From: Siphonodentalium dalli
Taxonomy: Eukaryota; Mollusca; Scaphopoda; Gadilida; Siphonodentaliidae
Direction of reading: 5' to 3'
Length of the DNA: 64,000 nt
Assembly: GCA_032622095.1 (NCBI GenBank)
Contig: CP136063.1
Location: 39,034,106-39,098,105 of the forward strand
Below are positions 59,425-64,000 of the stretch, one piece after another; the stretch's first letter is position 1, and every line of letters starts with the position of its first letter. The position numbers and the translations under genes are program-made. The notes beneath the pieces were generated by a model. The model did no database searches, was not told the DNA's origin, and saw only the letters and a program-made list of their open reading frames with translations.

Positions 59425-59880
59425 CAGATGAAGAACATGTCATGCTAACTATGGTTGACAGTTATGAAATTGATTGGATGAAAACTTATTTGAGATCATT
59501 GGTTCATCATATATTGGATAGTGTGTCTATGGAATGAGTGGACGGGGTTGATGTGTTCGAAGCCAGTTATAAATCAAATTATATCTAAAAAAAAACACAG
59601 AGGCCAGTGATTTGTCAATCTAAAGTATGACATTAAATATAAATTCAACCAAAAACATAATTTAGCTATCAAATCAGATAGTAAATGAGTGTGGTGGAAG
59701 AGTTAATATTTTCTAACGATGAACATATTGACACAAAGCAGTTTGTTCATAGCAAACATGTGACTGTTAGAAATACATGCCGTAATTAAATGACACATGT
59801 GTCAAAGAATCTGGTAATGACATAATTGTTATACGCACTAGTCTAGTTACCGCCAACTGTAATTGGCCGAACGATTGAAT
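59425..59880. other. AT-rich non-coding DNA
   Basis: No ORF with family resemblance and no clear repeat. Confidence 0.4.
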
Positions 59881-60380
59881 TCATAAATATATGTAGTAGC
59901 AGTCAAAATAAATTAAGCCAAATACTGTTATTATACTAAGCCAGTTTACATGTTCAAATTCATTAAATCCTAGATGGGTCATCCTGCCTAGTTTCACGAT
60001 AAATCTAACAAGTCTATCTTGATAAGCTTGGAGACGCATTTTAGTTCTTTCTGTCAAAATTGTGTACCAACAAAAGAAATTAGTAGTCAAAATGGCATTG
60101 TATATGAGCATTATATTAAAAGTGTCCTGCATTCTTCATGAAGATAATTCGCCTTCCTATATATAAAAAATAAATTCGCAGTTACCTTACTCAAAACATT
60201 CTCCGCCATTGCCTCATCATTCAGCCGTTGATCAGGAAACACCCCCAAATATTTAACCGATTTAGTTGATGCGATGTCCACGCCGTCATAGCAGACCCTC
60301 AGTTCAGAAAGTTTTAGAAGTTCCTACTTGATCTGAACATAATTGATTCGCCAAACCTAGGAGTTTGGTCTGGTTTAAGA
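59881..60380 (-). pseudogene. LINE RT relic, thumb and C-terminal part
   Basis: On the minus strand, 60,340-60,120 reads LSELRVCYDGVDIASTKSVK followed by YLGVFPDQRLNDEAMAENVL, then a FIYRKANYLHEECRTLLI segment. That is the KYLG block downstream of the YADD motif in LINE RTs. After a frameshift it continues as the 83-codon frame 60,132-59,881 (AILTTNFFCWYTILTERTKM, then a Q.RLVRFIV segment), matching the usual thumb pattern. The catalytic part is absent. Confidence 0.75.
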
Positions 60381-60596
60381 GGGGTGATGCAGTTGGAAAT
60401 TTCAAAACCAACACCCCAACGGGGAACCTCTATAGCAGGGCGGTCCAATCCCAACATACATACTATGTCTATCGATCGGCTCACACCTACGGTGGAAGTA
60501 TAGCGAGACTTGTAGAGCTTGCGGCAGATGCCGTAAACATGTATGTCTTATTTGCACAAACGACAGACGACGACAAATATACTGGGATATATTAGA
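60381..60596 (+). other. short open frame upstream of the rapunzel-like gene
   Basis: A 76-codon frame (60,365-60,595) has no family resemblance, and its first codons overlap the LINE relic. The 3' end contains ATACTGGGATATATTAGA, repeated at 61,498-61,515. It could be transcribed 5' sequence of the next gene. Confidence 0.3.
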
Positions 60597-61515
60597 AACC
60601 GCATTTGTCACGGGGGTATCCGTACAATTCGGCCTTATTTTGATAACCCGGCATTGTCCATGATAATCTGGCCTTGTAAATATAATGGAGGTACGAGTTA
60701 GATCGTGACTGATAAAACGGTATCAGAGACACCGGAATATCGGAGCAAACATAATGAACGATGAGGTAAGTGTACATAGCTTACAAGTTCGTGATATTCC
60801 GCTGGCATTTATATTTTATACGCGTTGTTTATCTCGATTTTACTTAATTATGTAACAAATACCATATACATTTCACTTTTTATCTAACAAATGGTTTAAC
60901 TTGAATCAATTTTAGATGCCAATAGACGGCATGGGGTATTACCCATCGAACACACTAGTTTATTTCATGAAGTAATACGTATTATGATTGTTCTTCTTCA
61001 TAATAAATATACGGTGGCCGCGTTATCTATCGAGTATGGCCGCTTTAACCACATTCAATGCACCACGAAAAAAATCCAGAAAAAAGCGTATAGAGCACTG
61101 TTTCATGAAATAAACTAGTGTAATCGTTGGTTGATACCATATGCCGTCTATTGACATCAAAAATTTATTCGAGTTAAACTATTTGTTTAGGGAAACAAAT
61201 GGAATTTATATGGTACTTGTTACATAATGAGGTAAAATCGAGATAAACAACGCATATAAAATATCAATGCCAGCGGTAGATTACGAACATGTGTAGATAT
61301 GTAACTATGTACAGTTACCTCGTCGTACATCAAGTTTTCCAATATAATGTGATTTTTAAGTAGTTTTTATCGGTAAAAACGTAACATACTGTTTATAAGG
61401 CCAGAGTATCATTCACATGGCCTGGTTATCAAAATAAGGCTGAATTATACAGCTGGTATTACGCCTATAATATCTGATTTGTATATATATTTCAGATTTA
61501 CTGGGATATATTAGA
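60580..61515. repeat. large imperfect foldback element flanked by a ~20-bp direct repeat
   Basis: Arms run inward from about 60,617 and 61,465. Outer arm words are TTCGGCCTTATTTTGATAAC versus reversed TTCAGCCTTATTTTGATAAC; inner arms (60,759-60,970 and 61,095-61,326) share, in inverted order, CGCGTTGTTTATCTCGATTT, TATGTAACAA, AGACGGCAT and ACTAGTTTATTTCATGAA. The whole element is flanked by direct repeats with ACTGGGATATATTAGA (60,581-60,596 and 61,500-61,515). That length is unusual for a DNA transposon target duplication. Homology may continue weakly to the right of each copy, so a duplicated exon fragment is an alternative. Confidence 0.78.
60767..61495 (+). other. candidate 5'-UTR intron
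   Basis: GAG|GTAAGT at 60,764-60,772 is a perfect metazoan donor, and TATATATATTTCAG|A at 61,482-61,496 is a plausible acceptor. Splicing would remove most of the foldback and leave a short upstream frame (ATG at 60,755, stop at 61,538-61,540) ahead of the main ATG at 61,575. No transcript evidence is available. Confidence 0.4.
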
Positions 61516-61574
61516 GAGAGCTTTGATACAACGCCTATAGCATCCGACCAATACAGTATCCAAACCCAAGAGCC

Positions 61575-62795
61575 ATGGATGACGAAGACATAGTTAGTAC
61601 ACTGGAGATGACTTCGACTGCTCTTGGCTTATTTACAGACACAGCCGGCTTTGTGGGTGCAATAACCAAGTTAAGCGCAATAGGTGGACCACTGCTAATG
61701 GTGACTGCACAGATTCTGACAATGATTTTAGGTTTAGAAGCCCAGGAGTCGCCGGAACTCAAAGAAATCAAAAAGGTTTATAATAGAATGAATACAAGAT
61801 TCGATCAGATGTCTGACAAGTTGGACGGAGTTAACCGAGAGATCGTGTGGACCAGAACCCACATACGATTCGTAAAAATAGAAGGAGATATTAGATCCAA
61901 TATCCGGCTTCTCAACAAACTCTACTACTCACCACCATCATCACGTAGTCACTATAAGGCCGAGTTCCTGAAGAGGTACGACCGATCGTACACTGATGCA
62001 GGAGGGAAACTTTATGATGCGATGGTAAATTCAAACCATCTGTTTGATACAAATATCCCCCTAGCTGTAATGAAATTCACCAAGAACCACCGCCAAAAGT
62101 TGCAAACATTCATGATGGGTATCACCAAACTGCTTTACGACAGCTATAAGCTAGAGATGGCATACCTGCAACTCAGCAACAAGTCGACAGCAGTAAGGAA
62201 TGAAAAGATAAAGACATGGGAAAGAAGAATGAGGGAAGTCTACACTGAAGTGCTGGCGTATGACAAACAAGTCGAATCGAAATGGGAAAGTCAGTCAGAG
62301 GAGGATTTCGATACTCTCGCTGCGGCAAAAGTCGACTTAAATAATCAAGATTTTATGAAGCAAGTCAATGATTTTCTTGTCGCCAAATATTCCTGGAGAC
62401 GATGGTTTGTCGTGGTATATGATGACATAGCAGGCTCGGATAATCACGCTGTCCGCGTACGTGGTGGTTTCCACAGGTTTCTATTCCACGGACGAAATAT
62501 GCTTGTTGCTAGTAAAACCAAAGAAGAAAAGCGGATGGATCTTGCCGATGCCAAGTCTGCTGTCAGCCGAATGGTGGATACCTACACAACGCCGTGTATT
62601 GAATTTGAGAGAAGACACTGTACAGGATACCATAGAGAGGCCGAGAAAATATTTGGCTTAAACCGGCGTGTCGCTGACTCTGTTCCAAATTATTCCATAT
62701 TCGGTGTCGTCAGAAGGGAAAATGGACTGTGTCTAACTGGTGACGGAGCTGCCATTTCCAACAGGAGACATTTCGATTTATTTCTGGTGGGATGA
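61575..62795 (+). CDS. rapunzel-like protein, 406 aa, single coding exon
   Basis: An intact frame from an ATG in a strong Kozak context (GAGCCATGG). The N-terminus is helical: residues ~24-54 form a long apolar, Gly-containing segment (GFVGAITKLSAIGGPLLMVT and on to ILGL), followed by a charged helix with heptads (~60-95: ELKEIKKVYNRMNTRFDQMS, DKLDGVNREI) and WTRTHIRFVKIEGDIRSNIR. This apolar hairpin plus LKEIKK..F..M..KLD..N..I.W layout is that of the rapunzel family, known from zebrafish, with lophotrochozoan relatives; the fold recalls all-alpha membrane-active proteins. The molecular function is unknown. The C-terminal half is mixed, with WRRWFVVVYDD (~274-284), C-containing EFERRHCTGYH and a terminal SIFGVVRRENGLCLTGD. 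There is no signal peptide. A tandem repeat begins within ten bases of the stop. Family assignment is by pattern recognition only. Confidence 0.8.
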   Translation: MDDEDIVSTLEMTSTALGLFTDTAGFVGAITKLSAIGGPLLMVTAQILTMILGLEAQESPELKEIKKVYNRMNTRFDQMSDKLDGVNREIVWTRTHIRFVKIEGDIRSNIRLLNKLYYSPPSSRSHYKAEFLKRYDRSYTDAGGKLYDAMVNSNHLFDTNIPLAVMKFTKNHRQKLQTFMMGITKLLYDSYKLEMAYLQLSNKSTAVRNEKIKTWERRMREVYTEVLAYDKQVESKWESQSEEDFDTLAAAKVDLNNQDFMKQVNDFLVAKYSWRRWFVVVYDDIAGSDNHAVRVRGGFHRFLFHGRNMLVASKTKEEKRMDLADAKSAVSRMVDTYTTPCIEFERRHCTGYHREAEKIFGLNRRVADSVPNYSIFGVVRRENGLCLTGDGAAISNRRHFDLFLVG

Positions 62796-62799
62796 AGCA

Positions 62800-63090
62800 A
62801 CAACTGGATGGAAACTCCTATGCACATAAAACATTAGGAGTAGCATAACTAGGTATTCATTATATATGTATATCCGGCTGGATGGGAACTCTTATTATCA
62901 TAAAAGATTAGGAGTAACATAACTAGGCATTCATTATATATGTATATCAGGCTGGATGGGAACTCTTATTATCATAAAAGATTAGGAGTAACATAACTAG
63001 GTATTCATTATATATGTATATCAGGCTGGATGGAAACTCTTATGAACATAAAATCATTAGGGGTAACATAAGTAGGTCTTCATTATATAA
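62800..63090 (+). repeat. 74-bp tandem repeat, four units, in the 3' flank of the gene
   Basis: GGCTGGATGGGAACTC recurs at 62,876, 62,950 and 63,024 (period 74), with a diverged first unit from about 62,801. Each continues TTAGGAGTAACATAACTAGG and TATTCATTATATATGTATAT. The gene's 3' UTR must run into this repeat. The same unit reappears at 63,898. Confidence 0.95.
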
Positions 63091-63092
63091 GA

Positions 63093-63238
63093 AATAAACG
63101 GCGGTTTCAATGTGGTCATAGGATTTTGACCGCGAGAAAAAATCAGCAAACTGCATGAACCCCGAAGGGGTTTATGCGCAGTTTGCTGATTTTTTATCGC
63201 GGTCAAAACCCATGACCACGTTGAATCTGCCGTTTATT
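63093..63238. repeat. 146-bp near-perfect hairpin
   Basis: Arms of about 70 bp: AATAAACGG..GGTCATAGGATTTTGACCGC..AAAAATCAGCAAACTGC and its complement, with a tip at ACCCC-GAA-GGGGT (about 63,161-63,173). The left end contains an AATAAA polyadenylation-like signal, 300 bp after the stop of the rapunzel-like gene. Probably a palindromic MITE. Confidence 0.92.
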
Positions 63239-63542
63239 ATTTATATTTATATACTTAAATTCATTATGAACTAGGATTGTCTGTCTTTCCCACTATTTAT
63301 TCATCTATTTAAATGAACGTTCAGAAAGTGCGAATCCTCGTTTTTTGGAAAACCAAACATTTTGAGAATTCGTTCTTGAAAAACGGAAAAAAACGTAATT
63401 TCACAGTTTAGTATACACATATGACAAACTGTCTTGTTTAGCTAGTAACTAATGTAGACGTGTTTATTTCAAGAATGATAACTGAAACTAACAATTAAGT
63501 TTCGGCTGTGGATAAGAAATCGACAACACGCCGTTCTACCAT
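63239..63542. other. AT-rich spacer
   Basis: No gene and no repeat recognised. Confidence 0.4.
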
Positions 63543-63901
63543 CATGATATATTTGTGAGATTCGGGGGAATATTCGTAGCCATAAGGAAAATGATAAAAC
63601 GTTATTAAGTAGCGGGATTTTTGAACATCAACATTCAGTAACACCGGGGAGCAACAACTCTGATAATAGACCAAAATAAATTTCTTGTCAAATCCGGACG
63701 TACTATATAGATACTCAAGCAGTCGGTAATGTCCGACAATCCCCGGTCATTTCCGGGACCAATGTGTTCATAAACCTATGAACGACTTTGGAAGTGACGT
63801 CACCTTGCGTTCATAGGTTTATGAACGCATTGAATACGGGGCGTGTCTACCGTAACGCTATGGGGAAATCGGAGGAGATATTAGGTGTATGTAAATATAT
63901 A
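63543..63901 (+). repeat. ~350-bp repeat, copy 2 with a single minisatellite-like unit
   Basis: Paralogue of 59,071-59,424. It begins with one copy of the 30-bp unit (CATGATATATTTGTGAGATT + CGGGGGAATA), then matches the flank to GTATGTAAATATAT. The inverted repeat is present here too (63,760-63,832), with small differences. Confidence 0.9.
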
Positions 63902-64000
63902 TGTATATCCGGCTGGATGGGAACTCTTATTATCATAAAAGATTAGGAGTAACATAACTAGGTATTCATTATATATGTATATCGGGCTGGATGGAAACTC
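63895..64000 (+). repeat. 74-bp tandem repeat, second block, runs off the window
   Basis: GGCTGGATGGGAACTC at about 63,911 and GGCTGGATGGAAACTC at about 63,985 repeat the unit of 62,800-63,090 with the same 74-bp period. The block is cut by the window end. Confidence 0.93.

Overview
The window is eukaryotic, AT-rich and dominated by repeats. There is no operon structure. Coding sequence is almost entirely retroelement-derived, apart from one intact gene at the right end. The abundance of ACATGTAC/ACCGGTAC palindromes, APE-type LINEs, satellite-scale tandem repeats, foldback MITEs and a rapunzel-like gene suggests a marine invertebrate, most likely a lophotrochozoan such as a bivalve mollusc. 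That assignment is an inference from sequence style, not a database match.

Layout. 1-5.9 kb: repeat-derived DNA with a dispersed 115-bp repeat pair, a degenerate tandem repeat, a decayed LINE endonuclease/RT relic (4.3-4.8 kb) and a (TA)n tract. 5.93-35.13 kb: one uninterrupted satellite array of about 310 monomers of 93 bp. It has higher-order structure, including two directly adjacent 7,888-bp copies that look identical where compared. A 343-bp MITE sits inside the array at 10.68-11.02 kb, and a paralogous array position at 8.13 kb carries what looks like its excision footprint. 35.1-37.7 kb: ACATGTAC-rich DNA, then two related TA-flanked MITEs in tandem. 37.9-44.6 kb: a nearly full-length LINE on the minus strand, with ORF1 = RNase H1-N/viroplasmin-like domain + coiled coil + SGNH hydrolase, and ORF2 = APE endonuclease + reverse transcriptase. 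Each ORF is broken by what looks like a single small indel. 44.66-45.2 kb: a second LINE RT relic on the plus strand.

45.7-46.7 kb: a tandem repeat carrying nested hairpins. 48.0-50.6 kb: a frameshifted minus-strand pseudogene of a Cys-rich family that I recognise as multi-copy in invertebrates but cannot name. 51.1-52.6 kb: a ~172-bp tandem repeat and an 18-bp minisatellite. 53.4-57.8 kb: a TTAA-flanked MITE with Kolobok-like ends, a family of repeats ending in long palindromes, and an exact-looking 1,210-bp tandem duplication whose junction lies in a palindrome arm. 58.7-59.4 kb: a 14-unit 30-bp minisatellite plus a 330-bp flank whose paralogue at 63.5-63.9 kb has only one unit. 59.9-60.4 kb: another LINE RT relic. 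60.6-61.5 kb: an ~850-bp imperfect foldback that may lie inside a 5'-UTR intron. 61,575-62,795: an intact single-exon 406-aa rapunzel-like protein. 62.8-64.0 kb: a 74-bp tandem repeat interrupted by a 146-bp hairpin.

The genes do not form a pathway. The window is best read as a record of satellite expansion, transposition, excision and palindrome-driven rearrangement next to one host gene. I found no tRNA, rRNA or CRISPR.
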